Shown piece by piece: positions 34,385-41,036 of a stretch of 41,036 bases of DNA. A model generated the notes under the pieces. It made no database searches, was not told the origin of the DNA, and was given only the letters and a program-made list of their open reading frames with translations. The stretch is from HB2-32-21 sp040235495 (GTDB taxonomy: Bacteria > Pseudomonadota > Gammaproteobacteria > Pseudomonadales > Porticoccaceae), in the NCBI GenBank assembly GCA_040235495.1, contig JBECKV010000096.1, forward strand, positions 1 through 41,036, given 5' to 3'. Each line of letters starts with the position of its first letter. Within the stretch, counting starts at the first letter, position 1. The position numbers were made by a program, and so were the translations under genes.

Positions 34385-36157
34385 TCAACCGGCACTGTTT
34401 GCCAGCCAGATAAATTCATAGGGCGCCAGACACACATGGGTCTTGAGGTCAGTCTGAGTGGCGCCGGTCACCAGGTCGATCCAGTCATCGGTAGTGATCA
34501 GATTGAGGTCGCAAAGGGAGATGGTTTGTAGCTCATCGGTGATGTTATAGACACAAAAGGCGTTTTGCTCGCGGTCGATACTCTGGCGCCAGAAGGCGAA
34601 AACACGGTTCAGGTTATCCGTGCCCGGCAGGTGGAGGGTGAACTGCGTGGCGTTGGGGTGAAAACAGGAGTTGGCTTTGCGGATCTTGATCAGCCGGGTG
34701 AGAGCCTCGAAAGCCCGCTGGTGCTCGCTGTCATTGTTGAGCAGGTGCTCCAGTTGCGCGCGCTCCCAGTTGTGGCGATTGATGGCGCGGTTATGGCCGG
34801 TACGCTGGAGTTTTTCGTTGTCATTATGGGTGGCGACCAGGCTGTGTATGTAAAAGGCGGGGATGCCTTCCAGCGCCAGCATGATGGCGTGAGCGCAGAT
34901 AAAACGTTGGTGGTTATAGGCATCGGGACCCTTGACGGTTCCCCGCAGGGCATCGTAGAGGCTGATGTTGATTTCGTAGGGCCGGGCTTCGTGGCCGTGG
35001 TGGTTGAGGGCCCGCCAGGAGATATGGCCGCCAAATTTTTGCAGGGTGTCGGCCAACTCGAGTATTTCCTCATCGCTGAGCAAGCCCTCCGCGGGGCGTA
35101 ACCCGAGACCGTCATGGGAGGCGATGAAATTCAGGTAGGTGGTGCCGTTCCGCGCCGGCGGCATGCTCATCATCCAGTTCCGCAGGTACCGGCAGTCGCC
35201 GGTGATCAGGGTGTTAATCAGGAGTGGCGGCAGGGAAAAGTTGTAGATGACATGGGCTTCGTTGGCATTGCCAAAATAGGACAGGTTCTCCCGGTGGGGG
35301 ATATTGGTTTCGGTGATCAGCAGGGCATCGGGTTTGGCATGTTCAATCAGGGTTCGCAGCAGGCGCACGATCTCATGAGTCTGGGCCAGGTTCAGGCAGG
35401 GGGTGCCGGCAATTTTCCAGATAAAGGCGATCGCATCCAGGCGGAAAATATCAACGCCCTTGCGCAGATAAAAAGCCACGATACCTATGAATTCCAGTAG
35501 TACGCCGGGGTTGGCGAAGTTCAGGTCTACCTGGTCATGGCTGAAGGTGCACCAGACGTAACGCTGACCAGCGGCAGTCTCCACCTTTTTCAGCAGTGGA
35601 CTGGTGCGGGGCCGCACGACCTGGCTGAGATCATCATCCAGGCTGACCGTGACAAAGTAGTCGCGGCCGGGGTCCTTGTCCGCAAGAAAATTAAGAAACC
35701 ATTGGTTTTGCGAGGAACAATGGTTGATCACCAGATCGACCATCAGTTTAAAGTGCCCGGCCAGCTCGCCGATATCCCTCCAGTCGCCCAGCCGCGCCTC
35801 CACCTCAAGGTAGTCAACCACGGCAAAGCCGTCATCGGAGCTGTAGGGGTAAAAGGGCAGTACATGGATGATGGAAGCAATGTCTTTCAGGTAGCGGTCA
35901 AAAAATTCCTTGAGTGAATTCAGAGGCTTGATGCCGGCTTCGGCGATGCTATCGGCATAAGTGATCACCGCGATGTCCCGTTCATCCCAGTGGTTTTGAA
36001 AGGCTTGCACGGCGTGGCAGTTCGACTCGAAGCCCATGATCGCGATAATTTCATCGCACAGGGTCTCGACATCATGATCCGGGTAAAGACTGCCGAGGTG
36101 GCTGATGATGCGAAAGCGCAGTTCCACCATCGGGCTGACCTGACTCATGACCTCCAC
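34385..36157 (-). CDS. GH13_18 sucrose/glucosylglycerate phosphorylase
   Basis: Retaining phosphorylase that splits a glucoside with phosphate to give glucose 1-phosphate and the aglycone. Catalytic residues by motif: nucleophile Asp241 (DIFRLDAIAF), acid/base Glu283 (ITETNIPH) and transition-state Asp349 (ASHDGLGLRP). Length 590. The family contains sucrose phosphorylases and the glucosylglycerate phosphorylases (E. coli YcjM, Meiothermus). Neighbouring gpgS-like, phosphatase and glycerate kinase genes favour glucosylglycerate as substrate; this is inferred from context. GTG 36155-36157 is used; ATG 36146-36148 (three codons later) is an alternative with GGAGG too close. It lies 7 nt after the gpgS-like stop. 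Confidence 0.85.
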   Translation of the reverse strand: MEVMSQVSPMVELRFRIISHLGSLYPDHDVETLCDEIIAIMGFESNCHAVQAFQNHWDERDIAVITYADSIAEAGIKPLNSLKEFFDRYLKDIASIIHVLPFYPYSSDDGFAVVDYLEVEARLGDWRDIGELAGHFKLMVDLVINHCSSQNQWFLNFLADKDPGRDYFVTVSLDDDLSQVVRPRTSPLLKKVETAAGQRYVWCTFSHDQVDLNFANPGVLLEFIGIVAFYLRKGVDIFRLDAIAFIWKIAGTPCLNLAQTHEIVRLLRTLIEHAKPDALLITETNIPHRENLSYFGNANEAHVIYNFSLPPLLINTLITGDCRYLRNWMMSMPPARNGTTYLNFIASHDGLGLRPAEGLLSDEEILELADTLQKFGGHISWRALNHHGHEARPYEINISLYDALRGTVKGPDAYNHQRFICAHAIMLALEGIPAFYIHSLVATHNDNEKLQRTGHNRAINRHNWERAQLEHLLNNDSEHQRAFEALTRLIKIRKANSCFHPNATQFTLHLPGTDNLNRVFAFWRQSIDREQNAFCVYNITDELQTISLCDLNLITTDDWIDLVTGATQTDLKTHVCLAPYEFIWLANSAG

Positions 36158-36164
36158 CAGCGGG

Positions 36165-37391
36165 TCAAGGGGGCCGGAACTCGTTATGGTCGGCTTCCAC
36201 CGCCGCGTGCATTTGCTCCAGGATGTCGGGAATAGCGCTGATTACCCGGTTCCAGGTCGGAATAAATGGCGTTTCCATGGGGCGATCCAGGAAGTGGTTA
36301 CCGGCTTTGATTATGTTCTCGGCAAATAGCTCCACAGCGCTTTCTTCCTCATGAATATCCAGGTTGAGGCCATTGATCAGGGCGTCGTTGCGGTAGGTTT
36401 CAACAAAGTCCAGGGCGATCCGGAAGTAACTGGCCTTGATGGTGCGGAAGGTCTCCTGGTTAAAAACGACACCGATGGTGGCCAGCTTTCGAAACAGGGC
36501 CTTGCAGATATCGATGGACATCCGGGACAGGCCCAGGGTGTCGTCGCCGATGGAGATGTCCTGGTGTTTGTGGTCATAGGTTTCCGCGATATCCACCTGG
36601 CAGATACGGTTGGTGGCGTAATTGCGTTTCATTTCCGAGAGCACACCGATTTCCAGGCCCCAGTCGCTGGGAATGCGAATGTCATTGAGAACGCCCCGGC
36701 GCATGGCGAACTCCCCGGCCAGCGGGTAGCGGAAGCTGTCCAGGTAATCCAGATAATCCATCGGCCCGAAGACTTTCCTGAGGGTGCGAATCAGTGGGGT
36801 AACCAGGAGACGGCTGACCCGACCGTTGATACGGCCCTCCGCCACCCGGGCGTAGTAGCCCTTGCAGAATTCGTAGTTAAAGGCCGGATTGGCCACCGGA
36901 TACATGAGTCGGGCGAGCAAGGCGCGATCGTAGGTGAGGATGTCGCAGTCATGGAGGGCGATCGCCCGGCCGATATTGGAGCACATGACATAACCCATGC
37001 AGTACCAGACGTTGCGCCCCTTGCCCAATTCCCGGGGCGCAAGGCCCTGCTCCTGGAGCATCCTGTCAATAGCCTGCAGCCTGGGGCCGTCGTTCCAGAG
37101 CACGCGAAAGCGCTGGGGCAGGCGGGAAAAGAACCGCAGGGCGTGGCGGTATTCGTCTTCAGTGGCGCGATCCAGTCCGATGACGATTTCGCTCAGATAG
37201 GGTACCTGGCGCAGGTGATCGACAATATGGGGCAGCGCCTCGCCCTCCAGTTCGGAAAACAGCGACGGCAGAATCAGGGACATGGGGCGCATGCGGGAAA
37301 ACACCGTGAGCTCTGTTTCCAGCTCCCGCAGAGAGCGATTCGACAGATTGTGCAGCGTCGTGATAATACCGTTCTGGTAAAAGTCGCTCAT
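36165..37391 (-). CDS. gpgS: Glucosyl-3-phosphoglycerate synthase (GT81)
   Basis: Transfers glucose from NDP-glucose to 3-phospho-D-glycerate, making glucosyl-3-phosphoglycerate, the first step to the compatible solute glucosylglycerate. The metal-binding D-x-D is Asp148-Cys-Asp150 (ALHDCDILTY). RYPLAGEFAMRRG (221-233) and SDWGLEIGVLSEM (242-254) are the conserved acceptor/donor region of GpgS. Length 408 is typical. The ATG overlaps the previous stop as ATGA (37388-37391), indicating coupling to the phosphatase gene. A mannosyl-3-phosphoglycerate synthase (GT55) is a weaker alternative. Confidence 0.87.
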   Translation of the reverse strand: MSDFYQNGIITTLHNLSNRSLRELETELTVFSRMRPMSLILPSLFSELEGEALPHIVDHLRQVPYLSEIVIGLDRATEDEYRHALRFFSRLPQRFRVLWNDGPRLQAIDRMLQEQGLAPRELGKGRNVWYCMGYVMCSNIGRAIALHDCDILTYDRALLARLMYPVANPAFNYEFCKGYYARVAEGRINGRVSRLLVTPLIRTLRKVFGPMDYLDYLDSFRYPLAGEFAMRRGVLNDIRIPSDWGLEIGVLSEMKRNYATNRICQVDIAETYDHKHQDISIGDDTLGLSRMSIDICKALFRKLATIGVVFNQETFRTIKASYFRIALDFVETYRNDALINGLNLDIHEEESAVELFAENIIKAGNHFLDRPMETPFIPTWNRVISAIPDILEQMHAAVEADHNEFRPP

Positions 37392-38257
37392 AGGGCTTGC
37401 CTGGTGTTAACGCTGGTATAACCAAGCTCTTTTAGCGCCCGGGACAGGCTTTCGGCCCAGCCTTCCGGGCCGGTTCCGGTGCTTATGCGCAGGCTCGGGT
37501 GATCGATTTCGGGTGGCGTGTGGGTTGGTGAGCGAATAACGATGGCGCGGTCAGCGGCTTCGAGCATTGCGCGATCATTATCGGCATCACCCAGCGCGAT
37601 AGTCACAAGCGTATCCTGCCCGGTGTCGTTGGCTTTATCAAACCAGTATGCCAAGACCCGCTGCATGGCCCGACCCTTGTCGCTCTGGCCAAGCACATGA
37701 ATAAAGCGTCCGCCGCGCAGGAGCGTCAGTGAGTGAGTGGCGAGTGCGGCCGCAAAATCCACCAAACGTTCGGGCTTGTCCCGCCAGACCAGTGGCTCGG
37801 AAAATTGCCGGTCTCGCGCCTGTCGTGTCCTTTTCGAGTTAAGGTCGGTCAGGGCCACCAACTCCTGCTCAGTCATGGCATCAAAGGCCTCGAAGCGAAA
37901 AGAGTATTTGAGTGATTGGAGCACGGACAGAATAAACGAACGCTTCGCCCCGAGCGCGATCAGTCGGTAATCCCCTACCCTGTCAAATACCGTACGGGCT
38001 GCGTCCCCCGGCATTGGGTAAGTCGGCGGCACGGCGATGCCGCCACCGTTTTCAATAATCAGAGGGTGGCGATTGTCCAGTGTCCTGGCGAGATCCGCTG
38101 ACTCCGCCAGGGTTTTGCTGGTATTGAGGATCCAGGGTATGCCGGCCTGGTTGAGAAAATCGATGATCGGCGATGCGGCTTCAAAACTGTAGTTATGATG
38201 ATCCAGCAGCGTGCCATCCAGATCGGTAAAAATCACTACGCGGGTGGCGGGATTCAT
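37388..38257 (-). CDS. Mannosyl/glucosyl-3-phosphoglycerate phosphatase (HAD, MPGP family)
   Basis: HAD phosphatase of the Cof/MPGP subfamily. Motif I is IFTDLDGTLLDHH with Asp12 and Asp14, motif II ILNTSKTLAE, motif III-IV SDKGRAM and ALGDADNDRAML. With GpgS next to it, the natural product is glucosyl-3-phosphoglycerate, which it would dephosphorylate to glucosylglycerate; the E. coli homologue YedP is annotated as mannosyl-3-phosphoglycerate phosphatase. Length 289. ATG 38255-38257 has a weak ribosome site. It sits 14 nt after the kinase gene and overlaps gpgS by 4 bp. Confidence 0.86.
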   Translation of the reverse strand: MNPATRVVIFTDLDGTLLDHHNYSFEAASPIIDFLNQAGIPWILNTSKTLAESADLARTLDNRHPLIIENGGGIAVPPTYPMPGDAARTVFDRVGDYRLIALGAKRSFILSVLQSLKYSFRFEAFDAMTEQELVALTDLNSKRTRQARDRQFSEPLVWRDKPERLVDFAAALATHSLTLLRGGRFIHVLGQSDKGRAMQRVLAYWFDKANDTGQDTLVTIALGDADNDRAMLEAADRAIVIRSPTHTPPEIDHPSLRISTGTGPEGWAESLSRALKELGYTSVNTRQAL

Positions 38258-38271
38258 GACGCGGCTGATTT

Positions 38272-39180
38272 TTAGCGGGTCCGGTAGATCACGTCGGTGA
38301 CCTGATGGTCGTGATCGAGCTTTAGCACCACATCCGCGCGGTCAGGTAAGTGCTTGAGGCATTGTCGCGTCAAACGCTCGTAATGCTGGATAAAGCGCTC
38401 GATTTCCTGGGTATCCATTAAACCCGCGGCGGCTCGGCTCTCGATTTTCCTGGCCAATTTCTGCTCTTGCTCCAGTCGCCAGTTCCTGACCGAGGCAAAA
38501 TCCGGCACCTGTAAAAATATCAGGTAGTCGATCTGGTCAAAGAGCTGCCGGTAAGGACCTCGCAGTTGCTGATTGACGTACTGCCGCCAGACAGTCTGTC
38601 CATCTTCCTGGGCTTCCAGGGTGTTAACCGGCCGGATGAGCTCCGCCGGATCGACCGCCTCCGCAGCCACGCACCAGCCTTCGAAAAGGATGAGATCGAT
38701 GGGGCCTGAAACAGGGTCCCATTTATCGGGTGGCTGCCGCTCGTCCATGGCTTTATTGAATCGTGGCAAATGCATTACCTGACCTGTTTTCAGTGTTTTC
38801 AGCTGGTTAATGAGGCTTAGCCCAAGCGCGACATCGTGAGTGCCGGGGACGCCTCGCGTTTGTAGCAGGGGGTGCACGGATCGTGCCAGCTGCGTTCGCT
38901 CCTCACGGGTGAGATAGATGTCGTCGATGGATAACACTGCCACCCGCCTGTGATATTTGCGTTCGAGCACCAGCTTCAGCACGGCGCTCAAGGTGGATTT
39001 GCCGCTGCCCTGGGCACCGTTAACGCCGACCACGGGGGTATTTGGCCCATCTACCGCGCGATACAGCCAGTCCGCCAGGGGCAGGTAGTGTTGCACCAGT
39101 GTGGTGCGGAATTCCGGTGGCAGACTTTCCTGCCTCAGAAAAGCGTTGAGTTGGCGTGTGAGCGATGGGTCCAAGTGCAT
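38272..39180 (-). CDS. D-glycerate 3-kinase (GLYK/P-loop kinase)
   Basis: P-loop kinase of the plant-type GLYK family, related to E. coli YggC. It has GAQGSGKST at residues 55-63, LSIDDIYLTREER and VPGTHDVAL (switch parts), and LFEGWCVAA. Phosphorylation of D-glycerate to 3-phosphoglycerate is the known reaction of the family. The product is the acceptor for GpgS, and glycerate is the leaving product of glucosylglycerate phosphorolysis, so the gene fits a recycling role. Length 302. It is the first gene of the four-gene operon; the ATG at 39178-39180 has only a weak GGAAA ribosome site. Confidence 0.83.
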   Translation of the reverse strand: MHLDPSLTRQLNAFLRQESLPPEFRTTLVQHYLPLADWLYRAVDGPNTPVVGVNGAQGSGKSTLSAVLKLVLERKYHRRVAVLSIDDIYLTREERTQLARSVHPLLQTRGVPGTHDVALGLSLINQLKTLKTGQVMHLPRFNKAMDERQPPDKWDPVSGPIDLILFEGWCVAAEAVDPAELIRPVNTLEAQEDGQTVWRQYVNQQLRGPYRQLFDQIDYLIFLQVPDFASVRNWRLEQEQKLARKIESRAAAGLMDTQEIERFIQHYERLTRQCLKHLPDRADVVLKLDHDHQVTDVIYRTR

Positions 39181-39277
39181 TGTTTCCGGGGAGAGAGGAA
39201 CCTAAGCCGGTTGAGCCGGGCGGCCGCGCCATGAGCGAGACAGTAACAATTTTTGACCTTCCGGCAACAAATCAAAT

Positions 39278-39292
39278 TGATAATAATTATCA
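39278..39292. promoter_or_regulatory. Perfect 7-1-7 Fur-type palindrome
   Basis: TGATAATAATTATCA reads as TGATAAT, A, ATTATCA, exactly the 7-1-7 inverted repeat described for the ferric uptake regulator. It lies 78 nt before the peroxiredoxin ATG and 98 nt before the glycerate-kinase ATG. TTGACC (39253-39258) is a possible -35 for the peroxiredoxin direction with the palindrome over the -10. AT-rich chance occurrence is possible. Confidence 0.55.
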
Positions 39293-39369
39293 GTGACGTT
39301 AACGTATGGCGCTGCTATCGGGTTCATAATTCAACCGCAAAGAGTTTTCACAGTAACCAGGAGATCAGT

Positions 39370-39852
39370 ATGACGATAAAAGCCGGTGATAAGGTACCAG
39401 AAGGCCGTTTCAACATCATGAAAGGGGATGGTCCGGGCTCCCTGAGTACCAAGGAATTGTTTGGCGGCAAGAAAGTGGTGATTTTTTCGGTGCCGGGCGC
39501 GTTTACACCTACCTGCTCACGGCAACACTTGCCGGGCTTCGTCGAAAAAGCCGGGGCGATCAAGGCCAAGGGTGTCGATACCATTGCCTGTACGGCGGTT
39601 AACGATGTGTTTGTCATGGACGCCTGGGGTAAATCCGCTAACGTCGGTGATAAGGTGCTGATGTTGGCCGATGGTAACGGCGAATACGCCAAGGCCCTGG
39701 GTCTGGAAATGGACGGCACCGGCTTCGGGCTCGGTATGCGCGGCGCCCGTTTCGCGCTGGTGGTGGAGGACGGCACCGTGACCCAGACCTTTATCGAGAA
39801 GGGGGGCTCCTTTGAAGTCAGCTCCGCCGAGAACGTACTGGCGAATTTATAA
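39370..39852 (+). CDS. Peroxiredoxin (Prx5/AhpC-TSA type)
   Basis: Thiol peroxidase that reduces hydrogen peroxide and organic peroxides. The active-site loop PGAFTPTCS places the peroxidatic Cys49, and Arg in GMRGARFALVV fits the second active-site arginine. A second Cys lies at 75 in DTIACTAVND. Length 160 fits Prx5. AGGAG with a 6-nt gap to ATG 39370 is strong. The 39-codon upward extension in frame runs through the Fur-type palindrome and is rejected. It forms a single-gene unit with a good terminator after it. Divergent from the glycerate-kinase operon. Confidence 0.93.
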   Translation: MTIKAGDKVPEGRFNIMKGDGPGSLSTKELFGGKKVVIFSVPGAFTPTCSRQHLPGFVEKAGAIKAKGVDTIACTAVNDVFVMDAWGKSANVGDKVLMLADGNGEYAKALGLEMDGTGFGLGMRGARFALVVEDGTVTQTFIEKGGSFEVSSAENVLANL

Positions 39853-39883
39853 GCGTCCTAAACGTGCGTTTTCATACGAGATG

Positions 39884-39913
39884 AAAAAACCGGGGCTAAA
39901 CCCCGGTTTTTTT
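39884..39913. terminator. Bidirectional rho-independent terminator
   Basis: CCGGGG (39890-39895) pairs with CCCCGG (39901-39906) around loop CTAAA. Six As precede the stem and seven Ts (39907-39913) follow. It ends the peroxiredoxin transcript on the plus strand and the convergent Rieske oxygenase transcript on the minus strand. Confidence 0.9.
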
Positions 39914-39935
39914 GTTCAAGAGTTTGGTCAGCCGC

Positions 39936-41036
39936 CTATCCAGCCAGGGTCACCGCCTGCTGTATGGATTTTTTATAGTGACCCAGGGAGGGCTCGTTGC
40001 GGCCGATAATGACTTCTTTCAGGGCGTGGGACATGTAGCCCCGCTCGATGTCTTCCGAGATTGCGTAGTCCTCTTCATCGACGGTTCGAAAGGCCAGGTC
40101 GATATTGGCATCCCAGTGCTTGCGGGCTTTTTCGCTGGTCACCGGCTCAGGGACGTAGCAGTCGAAGCGGATGATGCATTCATCGACCCGTTCCCTGCCG
40201 GGGAACACCCGCCAGGTCTCCACGTGATCGGCCTGGATAACGAATATGGTATTGGGAAACAGCTGGTAGGAAAGCCCGGTGTGGGTAATGAAATCCCATT
40301 CGCTTTCGGGGCGGTCGCGCAGACTTTCGATGCTGCGGCGAATGACCGCCTCGCGATGGTTCAGGCCGAAGCCCTCGAACAGACAGAGGTTGTGGAAGAA
40401 CAGAGGCGCGACGGTGTTCTTGTGCAGGGTGTTGAAGTGGTAGGCTTCGAGAAAGGTTTCGATGGGTTGCTTCCAGTTTGCGCGCCGCGTGATGGTGCGC
40501 GTCATATCGGCGTGGTAGCCCCCGAAACGGTAGGAGGCCAGTTCCTGGGCCAGCCCGCCCAGATGCTGGGACAGCAGTTGCTCGATAGCTACGGCGCCCT
40601 CCGCATCGGGATTGGGAATTACCCAGATCATGCCGTCCTGCTCCAGCGTCGGCAGTGGGATCAGGCCCTTCGTCTCGGGATCGATGCCGGGAAAGGAGCG
40701 CTTGTCAGGCAGGCCCACCAGCTTGCCCTGTTTGTTGTAATTCCAGGCATGGTAGGGGCACGTGAAGGAGCTACCGCGGCCACAGCCCTTGGCTAGCGGC
40801 GCCCCCCGATGGCGGCACATATTGACAAAGGCCCGCGCCTGACCGTCGTCGCCTCTGATCAACAGCACCGGCACCTCGCCGTGGTCTTCGGCCAGATAAC
40901 TGCCGGATTCAGGAATCAGCGCCGACAGGCCCATAAACAGCGGGTAGTCGCGAAACAGGGTGTTCTTCTCGCGTTTGAACCAGTCCGGGCAGGTGTATTC
41001 GCTGACCGGGTGGTGCAATACCTCCCGACCCAGGTC
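39936..41036 (-). CDS. Rieske-type ring-hydroxylating oxygenase alpha subunit, 5' end cut
   Basis: Non-heme iron oxygenase with a Rieske 2Fe-2S cluster. The cluster ligands are CRHRGAPL and CPYHAWNY (C-x-H...C-x2-H). The mononuclear iron ligands are the two histidines of EAYHFNTLH. The frame stays open to the window end (41036), so the N-terminus lies outside; 366 residues are visible. A TTG at 41016-41018 is not a convincing start because residues before it read on. Substrate (aromatic acid, betaine/carnitine-type amine or other) cannot be named. It ends 23 bp before the shared terminator. Confidence 0.85.
   Translation of the reverse strand, partial: DLGREVLHHPVSEYTCPDWFKREKNTLFRDYPLFMGLSALIPESGSYLAEDHGEVPVLLIRGDDGQARAFVNMCRHRGAPLAKGCGRGSSFTCPYHAWNYNKQGKLVGLPDKRSFPGIDPETKGLIPLPTLEQDGMIWVIPNPDAEGAVAIEQLLSQHLGGLAQELASYRFGGYHADMTRTITRRANWKQPIETFLEAYHFNTLHKNTVAPLFFHNLCLFEGFGLNHREAVIRRSIESLRDRPESEWDFITHTGLSYQLFPNTIFVIQADHVETWRVFPGRERVDECIIRFDCYVPEPVTSEKARKHWDANIDLAFRTVDEEDYAISEDIERGYMSHALKEVIIGRNEPSLGHYKKSIQQAVTLAG

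Noticed and set aside
39253..39369. In-frame upstream extension of the peroxiredoxin gene (and similar ones for hslO, yrfG, orn and the HxlR regulator).
   Set aside because: In each case an internal ATG, in most with a well-spaced ribosome site, gives the family length, and the extension matches nothing in the family.
1..41036. Search for IS elements, CRISPR arrays, tRNA genes, phage genes or defence systems.
   Set aside because: No transposase, integrase, regularly spaced repeats, cloverleaf or defence-type protein was recognised anywhere in the window.

Overview
The window is a gammaproteobacterial chromosome segment, most likely from a marine, Pseudomonas/Cellvibrionales-like lineage. This rests on two conserved neighbourhoods, mrcA-pilMNOPQ-aroK-aroB followed by gltBD-hemE, and nudE/yrfG-hslR-hslO-pckA, plus rsgA-psd beside orn. 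The exact taxon cannot be read from the sequence. There are no rRNA or tRNA genes, insertion sequences, CRISPR arrays or prophage genes that I can recognise. The left part (1-27,207) is ordinary core genome; the right part (27,208-41,036) is an accessory metabolic region.

Layout, left to right. Positions 1-183 hold the end of hemY. Then comes pckA (gluconeogenesis), hslO and hslR (heat-shock proteins Hsp33 and Hsp15) and a GMP/IMP nucleotidase-like HAD protein, all on the minus strand. Divergent from these are nudE and cysQ. mrcA (penicillin-binding protein 1A) is divergent from pilMNOPQ, which encodes the inner-membrane alignment complex and outer-membrane secretin of the type IV pilus. pilQ runs directly into aroK and aroB (shikimate pathway), then gltB-gltD (glutamate synthase) and hemE (heme). 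A DUF3391/HD-GYP protein with degenerate catalytic motifs follows. Convergent to it are psd and rsgA. An MscS-family channel and orn are on the plus strand.

The first accessory block (27,342-34,243) looks like a catabolic module. It has an acyl-CoA ligase and an acyl-CoA dehydrogenase, both resembling the AliA/AliB type used on alicyclic carboxylates, and a convergent beta-keto-acid cleavage enzyme (DUF849/BKACE). A SAM methyltransferase is divergent from an HxlR-type regulator across a repeat-rich spacer, and a zinc alcohol dehydrogenase follows. A Rieske oxygenase runs off the right end of the window.

The second accessory block (34,385-39,180, minus strand) is the most interesting part. 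It is a compact four-gene operon: D-glycerate 3-kinase, a mannosyl/glucosyl-3-phosphoglycerate phosphatase-type HAD enzyme, a GT81 glucosyl-3-phosphoglycerate synthase and a GH13_18 sucrose/glucosylglycerate phosphorylase. Together they could make the compatible solute glucosylglycerate, break it down by phosphorolysis, and re-phosphorylate the released glycerate, forming a closed cycle. A one-gene peroxiredoxin unit lies divergent to it. The shared spacer carries a perfect 7-1-7 Fur-type palindrome.

Most start codons were chosen by Shine-Dalgarno spacing and family length. Several genes use GTG or TTG. All functional names come from reading motifs and recalling families; no database search was possible.
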